Source of the DNA: Chryseobacterium gleum
GTDB lineage: Bacteria; Bacteroidota; Bacteroidia; Flavobacteriales_D; Crocinitomicaceae
Direction: 5' to 3'
NCBI GenBank assembly: GCA_945862165.1
Contig: CAMAXI010000003.1
Location: 1-64,000, forward strand
Length of the DNA stretch: 64,000 nt
Part shown: piece by piece, positions 48,101 through 55,825 of the stretch
Numbering within the stretch: the stretch's first letter is position 1
How the letters are laid out: every line of letters begins with the position of its first letter
Translations under genes and position numbers: made by a program
The notes under the pieces: model-generated
What the model saw: the letters and a program-made list of their open reading frames with translations, nothing else
What the model was told of the DNA's origin: nothing
Database searches by the model: none

Positions 48101-49514
48101 TTCCTTCTAAAGTGAAAATTGGGAGATACACAACTAAAATGATAATTTGCCCAAAAACAGCGCTGTTCATCATTTTTCCTGCACTCGATTTAACCACATT
48201 ATCCATTTCAATTTGTCGGAATCGGCTCATATTTTGGAAGCGCTTACTATGTTCTAATTGATGCATTGTGGCTTCTACAATAATCACCGCACCATCGATG
48301 ATTAATCCGAAATCCAGTGCACCAAGGCTCATTAAGTTTCCACTTACGCCAAAAATGTTCATCATGATAATTGCAAAAAGCATTGCCAATGGAATAACAC
48401 TTGCTACTAACAAACCTGCACGGAAGTTCCCCAGGAAAAGTACCAAAATAAATATGACAATTAGTGCCCCCTCCAACAAATTTGTTTCTACTGTATGAAT
48501 GGCATTGTCCACCATTTTTGTTCGGTCCAAAAACGGTTCGATCACTACTCCTTCTGGAAGTGTTTTTTGAATTTCTGCGATTTTCGCTTTGACATCTTCA
48601 ATTACTTTAGAGCTATTTCCTCCTTTTACCATCATAACAACAGCACCGGCTACTTCTCCTTGACCATTGTAAGTCATTCCACCATAACGAATTGCATGAC
48701 CAATATCCACCCTAGCGATATCTTTTACTAAAAGTGGTACATTCGCGTCCGTATTTTTAATTGCTATATTTTCGATATCTTCTTTCGATCCAATTAATCC
48801 TTCGGTTCTAATGAATAATACACTCGCTTGTTTTTCGATATACGACCCTCCGGTATTTTGATTGTTTAATTCGACGGCAGAAAAAACATCGTCCATTGAA
48901 ATACCGAACGCGTTTAATTTATCCGAATTAATAGCGATTTCGTACTGTTTCAGTTTTCCGCCAAAGCTACTTACATCTGCAATTCCTTCAACACGCAATA
49001 AATCACGACGCACCACCCAATCTTGAATTGTTCGTAGTTCCGTTTCGTCGTATTTATGTTCATATCCCTTTTTGGCTTTAACGACATATTGATAGATTTC
49101 CCCTAAACCTGTTGTAATTGGCCCCATACTAGGGATTCCAACACCAGGAGGAATTTGGTCTTTCACATTTTGGATTCGTTCTTGCACTTGTTGTCTTGCC
49201 CAGTAGACATCTGTTTTGTCATCAAAAATTAGCGTTACAACCGACAATCCAAACCTAGAAAAACTTCTTAATTCTTTTAGTCCATGGATATTGCTATTTG
49301 CTTGTTCTACTGGAAAAGTTACCAATCGTTCGATATCGGTTGCTCCTAGCGATGGTGCGACGGTTATAATTTGCACTTGATTATTGGTAATATCCGGTAC
49401 AGCATCGATCGGTAATTTTGTTACTTCATAGGCTCCATACCCAATCAAGAAAATTACAAAAAGTCCGATTATTAATTTCTGTTTAACAGAAAATTCTATG
49501 ATTTTATTTAGCAT
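45174..49514 (-). CDS. Heavy-metal RND pump (CusA/CzcA family) fused to a TolC-like outer-membrane channel
   Basis: 1446 residues. Residues about 1-1045 are a complete RND permease: first membrane segment, DAVPDITNNQVQI, the central helix DFGLIIDGAVIIVEA with acidic relay residue, second porter half, and C-terminal helices ending VLPVLYVQV. Residues about 1066-1446 are a TolC/CusC-like channel (ITYEAALDSAIANNLGYKN, long coiled-coil helices, FNGGQVGVKIPVFSK). Between them is a positive then hydrophobic stretch, NIKVSVILLLVTLSFSSQSF, ending in a signal-peptidase-like GQ site. Such fusions occur in other Bacteroidota. Efflux of divalent or monovalent metals is inferred from the family. Confidence 0.92.
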   Translation of the reverse strand: MLNKIIEFSVKQKLIIGLFVIFLIGYGAYEVTKLPIDAVPDITNNQVQIITVAPSLGATDIERLVTFPVEQANSNIHGLKELRSFSRFGLSVVTLIFDDKTDVYWARQQVQERIQNVKDQIPPGVGIPSMGPITTGLGEIYQYVVKAKKGYEHKYDETELRTIQDWVVRRDLLRVEGIADVSSFGGKLKQYEIAINSDKLNAFGISMDDVFSAVELNNQNTGGSYIEKQASVLFIRTEGLIGSKEDIENIAIKNTDANVPLLVKDIARVDIGHAIRYGGMTYNGQGEVAGAVVMMVKGGNSSKVIEDVKAKIAEIQKTLPEGVVIEPFLDRTKMVDNAIHTVETNLLEGALIVIFILVLFLGNFRAGLLVASVIPLAMLFAIIMMNIFGVSGNLMSLGALDFGLIIDGAVIIVEATMHQLEHSKRFQNMSRFRQIEMDNVVKSSAGKMMNSAVFGQIIILVVYLPIFTLEGIEGKMFKPMAQTVAFALIGAFILSLTYVPMMSSILLSKKVKLKPNISDRFLEKVERLYQNMLTKALEIPKTIVGLVIAFFVIALIVLTTLGGEFIPALEEGDFAVETRVLTGTSLQSSMEMCLRAEKVLLENFPEVIKVVGKTGSGEIPTDPMPMEATDLMVILKDKKEWTSAKTFDELAVKMHKALEVVPGVTFGFQYPVQMRFNELMTGARQDVVCKIYGEDLDTLAAYANRIGKLVSKIQGAADLYVESVVGMPQIVINYNRSVLSQYGLTIQDINRNVNAAFSGQLAGQVYEGEKRFDLVVRMEKESRTDVTDVQNLLIRTHSGVQIPLSTLAKVEIVEGPNQIQRENTKRRIVIGFNARGRDVQSLVEELKAKEQASIKFPAGYTVEYGGSFKNLEQAKQRLSIAVPLALLLIFIFLYFAFKSVKQGLLIFSAIPLSAIGGILALAILGLPFSISAGVGFIALFGVAVLNGIVLIAEFNRLKIEGMMDLKKIVLMGTKIRMRPVLMTAFVASLGFLPMAMSHGAGAEVQRPLASVVIGGLLLATLLTLFVLPVLYVQVTKFSANKTNIKVSVILLLVTLSFSSQSFGQKPITYEAALDSAIANNLGYKNEILKAKYKEQLIRTATAWNTTDILGEFGRLNSRYTDNRFSVTQSLDFPLVYSRRKNVFKEDWKLATIQVELKEKELKIQVGNSYFSLLVLFEKRKLLQRIDSIYSTYLSKAELRIRLGETNILEKIKIENQRVQIGNQLRQLEDAVTIEQMHFQLLLNTKNQFVPMVSNEKVNLVNNLDKRLLLNELPSIKFLDTERKIALAQLKLEKSKCLPGINLGYVSGTMYGFGADNNFYTHASRFNGGQVGVKIPVFSKQGQNIKLAKINTMIVNSQSDAEQIRIQNEIDALFKQFETQSQIINDLENIVLPNAKIIFETAQKQFVNGEIDYLEWAILINQSISIQSDYQDALMKYNQLAIQINNL

Positions 49515-49536
49515 AAAAAGGATTTTAATTAATGAA

Positions 49537-49554
49537 AAATTACACGTGTAATTT
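49537..49554. promoter_or_regulatory. 18-bp perfect palindrome upstream of the efflux pump, possible operator
   Basis: AAATTACACGTGTAATTT, 23 bases before the pump start and after the His-rich gene's stop. Its size and symmetry fit a dimeric repressor site, for example a metal sensor. No regulator gene is adjacent. Confidence 0.4.
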
Positions 49555-49586
49555 GAATTTATCTAATAACTAGGATAAATAATTCA

Positions 49587-49979
49587 TTAACTAATTTTAG
49601 GCGGTTGCCAGATTGCAGCGGTTACTTCCAAAATAAAAAGTTCTTTCACTGCAAATTTTTGTTTTTCAGCATTCAAAAAATGCGCTTGTTCTTTTAAATT
49701 AAAATGTGGTATCTCCGGAATTGTGCTAACAAATGTAGAGACACAATGGATATTATGTTGGTGGAAAGGAGAATGATGGTGCTCTGGATGATTCGTATCC
49801 GATTCATTCCCGTTAGTCAATGCATGCGAAATAAATTCTACCCAATCTTTGTCTTGGTGGTGTTGGTAATGTTCTGTTAGATCAGAAACAACATGGATAT
49901 AATGAAAGATTTGCGTAGGAACTAGCGTTGCTACCAATAGGACTATTAGAATAAGGCTATTTAATTTTAATCTTTTCAT
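49587..49979 (-). CDS. His-rich secreted protein of the metal-efflux operon
   Basis: 130 residues with an N-terminal signal/anchor (about 1-23). 15 histidines, clustered as EHYQHHQ and HPEHHHSPFHQHNIHC, with one Cys, suit metal binding in the periplasm. It is 72 bases upstream of the CusA-TolC gene on the same strand, so a metal-chaperone or sensor role is inferred from composition and context. No named family recognised. Confidence 0.7.
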   Translation of the reverse strand: MKRLKLNSLILIVLLVATLVPTQIFHYIHVVSDLTEHYQHHQDKDWVEFISHALTNGNESDTNHPEHHHSPFHQHNIHCVSTFVSTIPEIPHFNLKEQAHFLNAEKQKFAVKELFILEVTAAIWQPPKIS

Positions 49980-49995
49980 TTAACCCAAAGATAAT

Positions 49996-50025
49996 AAAAA
50001 AGGGGAATCATGATTCCCCTTTTTT
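49996..50025. terminator. Palindromic terminator GGGGAATCATGATTCCCC
   Basis: An 18-base perfect palindrome flanked by six A and six T, so it can terminate both strands. It separates the small Cys-cluster gene from the efflux operon. Confidence 0.8.
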
Positions 50026-50031
50026 ATATTT

Positions 50032-50051
50032 GGGTGAATCGCGATTCACCC
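50032..50051. repeat. Palindrome GGGTGAATCGCGATTCACCC, copy 1
   Basis: 20-base perfect palindrome followed by GAACGAC. Identical cores at 53263-53282, 56417-56436 and 57632-57651; variants with central AC at 57689-57708. The pairing of terminator hairpin plus this palindrome recurs three times. Confidence 0.9.
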
Positions 50052-50097
50052 GAACGACTAAAATGCGGAGAAGTTTAAATGCTTTCTCCGAATGAAA

Positions 50098-50436
50098 TTA
50101 ATTTGCTCTCCAACTATGCGTATTTCCTTTAGGGCATGTTAAAGCTTGTGGACTTTGACCTTGCACAAGATTTACAGAAGCATCACATTTTCCACATGAC
50201 CATTTTCTATTCCCAGTCTCACCTGCTGGTTGATAGTGATGTTGAGAACCTCCTTTTGCTCTACATCCGGATTCCCAAGGAGAGTTATTCGAATTTCCAA
50301 GGGTAGATTTACCACATTGATCACACACATACCACCATGATTTTTGCGGTAAACTTGTTTTATCTTTTGAGGTAATAAATTATAGTGTTAATAACGAAAC
50401 ACTTACGATTGTCAATGCAATTAGTACTTTTTTCAT
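50098..50436 (-). pseudogene. Secreted Cys-cluster (zinc-ribbon-like) protein gene interrupted by a stop in the signal peptide
   Basis: From ATG 50436 the frame reads a signal peptide MKKVLIALTIVSVSLLTL, then TAA at 50382-50380, then 93 uninterrupted codons in the same frame (FITSKDKTSLPQKSWWYVCD ... SWRAN). The body has CDQC, a later Cys (SGC), CGKC and a final TCPKG cysteine, which resembles two zinc-binding knuckles. One base change would restore a 111-residue secreted protein. It may be a recent pseudogene, a sequencing error, or expressed from an internal GTG (50328) without a signal peptide. Confidence 0.65.
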
Positions 50437-50454
50437 GATTTATTTTATTAATGT

Positions 50455-50832
50455 TTATTTACTTTTCCAGATTATATTTTTACCATTTAGGTTTTTACTT
50501 CCACTTATTAATGAATTGGAAACAGCGTCAAATGTAAAACTATCTTTTATGGGATCCGGATAAATCTCTTTATCTGGACAATTACAAACGATGGAAATTT
50601 TATTTCCTTGTATCGTTGATTTCCCAGAACATTCATCTACGTAAATCTTACCATTTATATCATTGGTAATAACATATACAACCTGATTATTCGGTTTAAA
50701 CTTTAGGACAGATGAAGAAATAGTTGTGTTTTTTTCATGTGCAAAAGCTTTCCCAGATAGATCTATGGATTTTTGTGCGTGAATTACTCCACCTAAAAAC
50801 ACTACTAAAATAGCTAATAAGATACTTTTCAT
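50455..50832 (-). CDS. Small secreted hypothetical protein
   Basis: 125 residues from MKSILLAILVVFLGGVIHAQ, a clear signal peptide. The mature part is beta-rich with Cys in DECSGKSTI and VCNCPDKE, resembling lipocalin-like or META-type small secreted proteins, but I do not assign a family. The longer 5' reading would overlap the upstream gene and is rejected. It is one of three short secreted genes in a row. Confidence 0.65.
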   Translation of the reverse strand: MKSILLAILVVFLGGVIHAQKSIDLSGKAFAHEKNTTISSSVLKFKPNNQVVYVITNDINGKIYVDECSGKSTIQGNKISIVCNCPDKEIYPDPIKDSFTFDAVSNSLISGSKNLNGKNIIWKSK

Positions 50833-50839
50833 ATTTTTT

Positions 50840-51208
50840 TTATTTAAGATAATAGGTTGATTCTTTTGCTTGACCTCTACCAACAATTAATCTGTTTTTA
50901 TAAACTCTAAAACCAAAATTAGAACCATTTTCAGGACTCATCCCAAAAACATCAGCAAAATCAACATATGTAGTAATATCACAATTCACATAGAAAAAAT
51001 TTACCCCGTTTTTGTTTGTTACTTTTATGGCATATGTATTATACATAGAGGTATATGTGTATTGAATTTCAAGACCATTATCCGAATTATAGAATACCTT
51101 GGAGTTCATAAAACTTACAACATCCGATTCTTCTTCAAACACACTACTTTGAGCATTCACAAGCGCAAAGGAAAACAGCATTGAGAGGATTAAAACTATT
51201 TTTTTCAT
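50840..51208 (-). CDS. Small secreted hypothetical protein
   Basis: 122 residues from MKKIVLILSMLFSFALVNAQ (signal peptide). The mature domain is short and beta-rich (VVSFMNSKVFYNSDNGLEIQ, FGFRVYKNRLIVGRG). No family recognised. It is 7 bases upstream of the next secreted gene, so the two are cotranscribed. Confidence 0.65.
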   Translation of the reverse strand: MKKIVLILSMLFSFALVNAQSSVFEEESDVVSFMNSKVFYNSDNGLEIQYTYTSMYNTYAIKVTNKNGVNFFYVNCDITTYVDFADVFGMSPENGSNFGFRVYKNRLIVGRGQAKESTYYLK

Positions 51209-51418
51209 ATTATTCTTTTTAAAATTTAAAGACAAATTTAAGCTATTAAATTAATAAACAATTAAATACAACTAATTTCACGTATTAAAAATTGAATCAT
51301 AATTGATTAAAAAATAAATCTTCCCCTAAATAAGTTATCCGATTTGAATAAATAGCATCTTTTCAAGATCTACGATATAAAATAAACGAATTTTACAACT
51401 GTTTAACACTTGATTTTC

Positions 51419-52207
51419 CTACGAATTTATTGCTGAGATAATAAAATTTGCCATTTTTTTTGGGCGTAACTTTGAGTTTGAATAATCCTCTCCAGGAAGA
51501 TTTACAGCAAAGAAAGACTCCCAACTTTTAGGACGTGTTAATCTTGAAGGATGTGGTGTTGCTAAAAAAGAAAATGTAACACCTTCAATTTCTTTTTTGT
51601 ACGGTTTTCTAATATCATCTTTTGAAATCGTGGATTGAAGTTTAATTTCTAGTAAGTTAGCAACTAGATCACGTGCTTCTCTACCCCAACACAATACTGC
51701 ATCTGGTTTTACTTCTACTATTTCTTTTTCTATTAATACTTTATGAATTGGATTACTTGTATAGGAAGTTATGGTATTACTAATTATATTTTCTTGAACA
51801 AAATATGCTTTAAACACATCTGTCAAATAAATATTGAATTCAGTACTTAAAACTTCTATAATCTTCCAATAATCATTCGCATTTGTATTTCTACCAGCTT
51901 CCGCTTGAAGATAATATGGAGTACTCAATACAATATGATTACCAGCATGACCTGCCTTTGCATCCATACCGATAATCATCAATGTCTTTTTCTTTTTATT
52001 GTCGATAAAAAAAGGGAGATCAAATTGTTTTTTAGCAACTAATGATTGATTTAAAAAAAATTGAAAAATCTTATTTGTATCCTGATTTTCAATCGTTTTT
52101 ATTCCACCTATTTCAAAAACTTTGTAAACAGCTTTTAATTCTTCCTTCTTCACATTTAAGACATCATCCAGCAGTAAATCAATAATATTATCGTTGAAAT
52201 AGTTCAT
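51419..52207 (-). CDS. Uracil-DNA-glycosylase-superfamily-like protein
   Basis: 262 residues, cytoplasmic. The order of elements matches the UDG fold: a glycine/acidic loop after a hydrophobic strand (LMIIGMDAKAGHAG), LTDVFKAYF, the strand KPDAVLCWGREA and the C-terminal HPS motif ATPHPSRLTRP. The N-terminal 70 residues are extra. Catalytic residues differ enough that glycosylase activity is unproven; it could be a nucleotide-binding relative. Confidence 0.55.
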   Translation of the reverse strand: MNYFNDNIIDLLLDDVLNVKKEELKAVYKVFEIGGIKTIENQDTNKIFQFFLNQSLVAKKQFDLPFFIDNKKKKTLMIIGMDAKAGHAGNHIVLSTPYYLQAEAGRNTNANDYWKIIEVLSTEFNIYLTDVFKAYFVQENIISNTITSYTSNPIHKVLIEKEIVEVKPDAVLCWGREARDLVANLLEIKLQSTISKDDIRKPYKKEIEGVTFSFLATPHPSRLTRPKSWESFFAVNLPGEDYSNSKLRPKKMANFIISAINS

Positions 52208-52232
52208 TTAATTCTTTCTTATTTATATAGCA

Positions 52233-53138
52233 TTAATATCTAACCGGTCTCAAACGCTTTCCTAAAATCGCATTCGAATACTTTTGATCTAATTCATTCG
52301 TCCAGCCAATAGTATATTTAGTGAATGGACTAATTTCTAGTGATTCAATATGACGATACGCAAATGCCATCACTTCATTCGGAAATAAATCCATTGCTAC
52401 TTTTTTACGTTTGATCGATTTACGTTTATTATCAAAAGGGGTAATGTATAAATCCCAAGCACCAAAAAGATGCAGAAACTCATGCGCAAAAACACTTGGG
52501 TATTTATAGCTCACTATGGAATATTCCACATTATGATTACTATTTGCATCCAATGTTAAGGACATTTCATCGGTGTGATAATTATTAATCAAGTACATCA
52601 ATGCAATATTGTCTGTTCTATGAATTGCTCTTAAACGTGCAATCAATCGTTCACGGTCTGAAAGTTTATTTTTTGTTTTAATAACTTTCGAGGTATCCTT
52701 TGGTAAATTCTTCCCTGCCTCAATAGCCACTTTATCAGACCAATTATGTATGTCTTTCACTCCTGAAAAAAGTGGTTTTTTATAGAGTGTCGCCGATAAT
52801 GTTTTCTTTGAAAATTCCTGATATATTGGAACTATTCCTGTATTCTTCCTATTGCAATCTATTTGTATTTCTAAAGGAATTGAATCTTTTTGCGCTTGTA
52901 ATTCTAACCAATCCATCCCTTTACGCAACGAATCTAATGTTGATTTAATATCGTAATCTGTCCAAGGCTTTGTCTCTTTCGAATCAACAAAAACAGCATA
53001 CACAACCACTTTACCTGTAAGTCTTCTACATACATTGTTATTTACAGAAGCAAACATTACATTCATTTTTTTTGTAGTCATACAACCAACAAGTACGATT
53101 ACTAAAAAGGATAGCAAGAATAACATGTTTTTTTTCAT
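52233..53138 (-). CDS. Putative zinc-metallopeptidase lipoprotein (metzincin-like)
   Basis: 301 residues. Lipobox LVGC with Cys19. The motif HEFLHLFGAWD fits HExxHxxGxxD of metzincin peptidases, in which the third ligand may be Asp, and a Met follows (KVAMDLFPN) like a Met-turn. No other known domain. It should be an envelope-anchored protease; substrates are unknown. It lies upstream of the UDG-like gene by 25 bases. Confidence 0.7.
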   Translation of the reverse strand: MKKNMLFLLSFLVIVLVGCMTTKKMNVMFASVNNNVCRRLTGKVVVYAVFVDSKETKPWTDYDIKSTLDSLRKGMDWLELQAQKDSIPLEIQIDCNRKNTGIVPIYQEFSKKTLSATLYKKPLFSGVKDIHNWSDKVAIEAGKNLPKDTSKVIKTKNKLSDRERLIARLRAIHRTDNIALMYLINNYHTDEMSLTLDANSNHNVEYSIVSYKYPSVFAHEFLHLFGAWDLYITPFDNKRKSIKRKKVAMDLFPNEVMAFAYRHIESLEISPFTKYTIGWTNELDQKYSNAILGKRLRPVRY

Positions 53139-53213
53139 AGAAAATAAGTTTAATTATTAACAACGTAATAAAAAGCAATTTATTACAGCTAAAATTAAGG
53201 ATAAAATTAAACT

Positions 53214-53245
53214 AAAAAAGCACGATTGCTCGTGCTTTTTTTTTT
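53214..53245. terminator. Terminator AGCACGA-TTGC-TCGTGCT
   Basis: 7-bp stem with A run before and T run after, downstream of the tryptophan dioxygenase gene on the minus strand. The identical hairpin recurs at 56387-56416. Confidence 0.8.
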
Positions 53246-53261
53246 AAAAATATTACTTTTT

Positions 53262-53283
53262 GGGGTGAATCGCGATTCACCCC
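53262..53283. repeat. Palindrome GGGTGAATCGCGATTCACCC, copy 2
   Basis: Same 20-base core extended by one G/C pair on each side. It lies about 6 bases beyond the tryptophan dioxygenase stop codon. Confidence 0.9.
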
Positions 53284-53289
53284 AACGGG

Positions 53290-54216
53290 TTAGAGATTTT
53301 CTCCCCAATGTTTTATTTCGTGTTCTGACCAAAGTTCCGGGAAGAAAATACGCCGTTGATATTTTGGGTGCATGTATTTTCTCCAATCACTACCTCCAGT
53401 TGCCTCGACGATCTCTCCTTCTGGTTGTAGATATTTTGCTGCAGCGTTATAATGTGCCATTACCCAGGTTACGTTTACTGTATAATCATAATGTCGCATC
53501 GCTTGAATTAAAGTTGGATCTTCTTGCACCTCTTTGGGTAAAGATTTGAATTTCGCATATAAGTTAGAAATATTATACTCTTCCATTTTACGTAAAAACA
53601 ACGCTTTGTATTTCTCTTCAAACAAGCGAATTAATGTGGATTTTTTTCCGGTTTTATGGTCTTTCCCTGCAGCATGCCAATATAAATGTTCGTACGCATG
53701 TTCTATCGGTGTATTTCGATCAATGTTTGCGCGGAAACGATAATCAATCAAATTAATGGTATCTGTTGAAGCGAATTCAATCAAGCGATATTGTGCACTT
53801 TGGAAACCACTTGCTGGGGTTAAGGTATTTCTAAATTTTAGGTACTGTTCTGTTTCCATCCCATTTTGCATGATGGAAAATGACGATGCTAACATATCGA
53901 AATAACGACTGATACGATCTAATTTTTCTGCAAAAAAGGGAGCCGTTAAATTCGTATTCTTTGTAACTTGTTCCGCTTCCCACAACATCATTTTGAATAA
54001 TAACTCGTTAATTTGATGATACATAACAAATACCATTTCATCAGGCAAGGTAGTTCGTTGTGTTTGTAACGCAAGTAATGCATCCGTTTGGATGTAATCC
54101 CAATAGGTAATTGGTTTTGACCATACTAAACCCTCTAGATGTGTTTCTGGATTTTGATCTATGGCTTCGAATTTTTGTTCGATACGTGAAATGAGGTCTA
54201 TTGTTGATTGTTTCAT
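53290..54216 (-). CDS. kynA: Tryptophan 2,3-dioxygenase
   Basis: 308 residues from MKQSTIDL. Family blocks TYWDYIQTDALLALQ, DEMVFVMYHQINELLFKMML (haem-proximal region), YEHLYWHAAGK and ATGGSDWRKYM near the C-terminus. It opens the indole ring of tryptophan to N-formylkynurenine. A longer reading starting in the upstream palindrome (MLHCNI) is rejected. It is the last gene of the aromatic cluster. Confidence 0.9.
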   Translation of the reverse strand: MKQSTIDLISRIEQKFEAIDQNPETHLEGLVWSKPITYWDYIQTDALLALQTQRTTLPDEMVFVMYHQINELLFKMMLWEAEQVTKNTNLTAPFFAEKLDRISRYFDMLASSFSIMQNGMETEQYLKFRNTLTPASGFQSAQYRLIEFASTDTINLIDYRFRANIDRNTPIEHAYEHLYWHAAGKDHKTGKKSTLIRLFEEKYKALFLRKMEEYNISNLYAKFKSLPKEVQEDPTLIQAMRHYDYTVNVTWVMAHYNAAAKYLQPEGEIVEATGGSDWRKYMHPKYQRRIFFPELWSEHEIKHWGENL

Positions 54217-54239
54217 TTTGTTTTTTTTTATGAAAAATG

Positions 54240-54260
54240 GGATGTTGCAATGCAACATCC
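54240..54260. repeat. Palindrome GGATGTTGCA-A-TGCAACATCC
   Basis: 10-bp perfect stem between the dioxygenase start and the monooxygenase end, followed by TTACGG, a suffix also found after the palindrome at 57632-57651. Confidence 0.85.
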
Positions 54261-54275
54261 TTACGGTAAATAAGT

Positions 54276-54337
54276 GGGTGAGTCACGACTCAATTCGGGT
54301 GAGTCACGACGTATAATGGGTGAGTCACGACTCACCC
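54276..54337. repeat. Cluster of three GGGTGAGTCACGACTCACCC copies, two partial
   Basis: Partial at 54276-54292 and 54297-54309, complete at 54318-54337. Stem GGGTGAGTC with the central AC. The complete copy holds the last Gly codon and the TGA stop of the kynurenine monooxygenase gene. Confidence 0.9.
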
Positions 54338-55687
54338 CAACAGTTGAAGTTTTTGGAGTAACTCGTCGAGTTTTTCGATGGAAGTTGCGTCATCTAATTG
54401 GTGGATTTCTATCCAATTTTGGATTTTTTCTTGTTGTTCGTTTCCATACTTCAAGGCATTTTTATATTCCGTATTTGAAAAAGATACCATACTATAAAGC
54501 GGTGTGAATTCTTCCGGAAAAAGATGAGTCAAGCGATGTTCAATTTTATGAATCATTTTGAATACCGGATCCGTCACTTTGTCGCGCATGACCGTATAAT
54601 TTTGCAAGGATAAATCCTGCATTGCATCACAGTTTGGCTTTCTTGATTTTTCATACTCTTGGAATATAATCGGCCAATTTTCGTTATGCTCTTGCATCAA
54701 TTCCCACATGATTGAACAATCTTCAAAACCACAATTCATTCCTTGTCCATAAAAAGGCACGGTAGCATGTGCTGCATCTCCCATTAATGCCATTTTCCCA
54801 TTTGTCCATGGATAACAACGAATTAATGCTAAAGCAGACAAAGGGTGTTCTTCCCAACTTTCCGCAATAGTAGGAAGTAATTCATAGAAATCCGGAAAAA
54901 CTTCTTTGAAAAAATCTTGTACTTTATTTCTATCCGTCAATTTATTAAAACAATATTCATGGTTATCGAAAGGCATGAATAAGGTGCAAGTAAATGAGCC
55001 ATCAAAATTTGGAAGTGCGATCAACATAAAACGACCTCTCGGCCAAATATGCAAACTGTTTTTTTCTAACTTATGTGTTCCATCTGCATTTGCAGGAAGT
55101 AAGATTTCGCGGTATCCATCTTCAATGTAATTCTGACTGTAGGAAAAACGATCTAATTTTTGGAACCCATGGTATCTAACTGCTGAAAAGGCACCATCAC
55201 TTGCAAATAATAAATCCGTTTGGTGTTCTGTTTCCTCCCCTGTTTTATTATTTTTTAGTTTAAATTTCCCTGTTTTTGTATCTGCAAATACACAATCTAC
55301 ATCGAAATTTAGTGCTACATTTTCATTTTTACCAGCAATCTCTAAAAGTTTCGCGTTTATTTCTCCACGCGAAACAGAATAGATTGCTTGGTTTTCTTTT
55401 CCATATGGTAATGTAGAAATTGTGCCATCGAGCGCATGAATCGTTCGACTGTACATTGGGATTGCAATCTCGCGTATTGCATCTCCAATTCCTACAGCGT
55501 CTAATGCTTTCCACCCTCTAAATGAGGTTGCAAGATTAATCGATTTACCTGCAGATAACGCAACATTCCGAAGGTCTGAACGACGATCATATGTTGTAAC
55601 TTTATACCCTGCTTTTGCAAGATAAACAGCCCATAATGAACCTACTAGTCCTGAGCCTATAATGGTAGCTGATTTTTGATTTGACAT
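54332..55687 (-). CDS. kmo: Kynurenine 3-monooxygenase
   Basis: 451 residues. FAD-binding GSGLVGSLWAVYLAKAGYKV at the N-terminus, the second flavin motif GDAAHATVPFYGQGMNCGFED, and the C-terminal region QNYTVMRDKVTDP typical of KMO. It hydroxylates L-kynurenine with NADPH to 3-hydroxykynurenine. Its stop codon lies inside a palindromic repeat. Kynureninase, the next enzyme of the pathway, is not in the window. Confidence 0.92.
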   Translation of the reverse strand: MSNQKSATIIGSGLVGSLWAVYLAKAGYKVTTYDRRSDLRNVALSAGKSINLATSFRGWKALDAVGIGDAIREIAIPMYSRTIHALDGTISTLPYGKENQAIYSVSRGEINAKLLEIAGKNENVALNFDVDCVFADTKTGKFKLKNNKTGEETEHQTDLLFASDGAFSAVRYHGFQKLDRFSYSQNYIEDGYREILLPANADGTHKLEKNSLHIWPRGRFMLIALPNFDGSFTCTLFMPFDNHEYCFNKLTDRNKVQDFFKEVFPDFYELLPTIAESWEEHPLSALALIRCYPWTNGKMALMGDAAHATVPFYGQGMNCGFEDCSIMWELMQEHNENWPIIFQEYEKSRKPNCDAMQDLSLQNYTVMRDKVTDPVFKMIHKIEHRLTHLFPEEFTPLYSMVSFSNTEYKNALKYGNEQQEKIQNWIEIHQLDDATSIEKLDELLQKLQLLG

Positions 55688-55699
55688 GATTTGATACTA

Positions 55700-55760
55700 T
55701 TATTGATGGATGATGATGGATGATGGATTATGGATTATGGATTATGATAGATGATGGATG
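55700..55760. repeat. GATGGATGATG/GGATTATGGATTATG word tract
   Basis: Imperfect 7-10-bp repeats in the gap between the monooxygenase start and the hydroxyanthranilate dioxygenase end. Confidence 0.5.
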
Positions 55761-55781
55761 ATTTTTTATTTTATAAAAAAT

Positions 55782-55825
55782 CAGGGCGCGACACGTCATA
55801 TTTTAGGGCGCGACACGTCACGCCC
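55782..55825. repeat. Two GGGCGCGACACGTCA copies at a gene end
   Basis: A partial copy (55784-55798) and a fuller copy (55806-55825, GGGCGCGACACGTCACGCCC, with one mismatch in the stem). The fuller copy encodes the C-terminal GRDVSRP of the dioxygenase, and the partial copy supplies its TGA stop. Confidence 0.85.

Noticed and set aside
45372-48731. Several plus-strand ORFs opposite the efflux pump
   Set aside because: They are antisense shadows of a long conserved gene, with no signal, promoter or family match.
54217-54258. N-terminal extension of tryptophan dioxygenase
   Set aside because: The first codons come from the ATGTTGCA palindrome; MKQSTIDL is the natural start.
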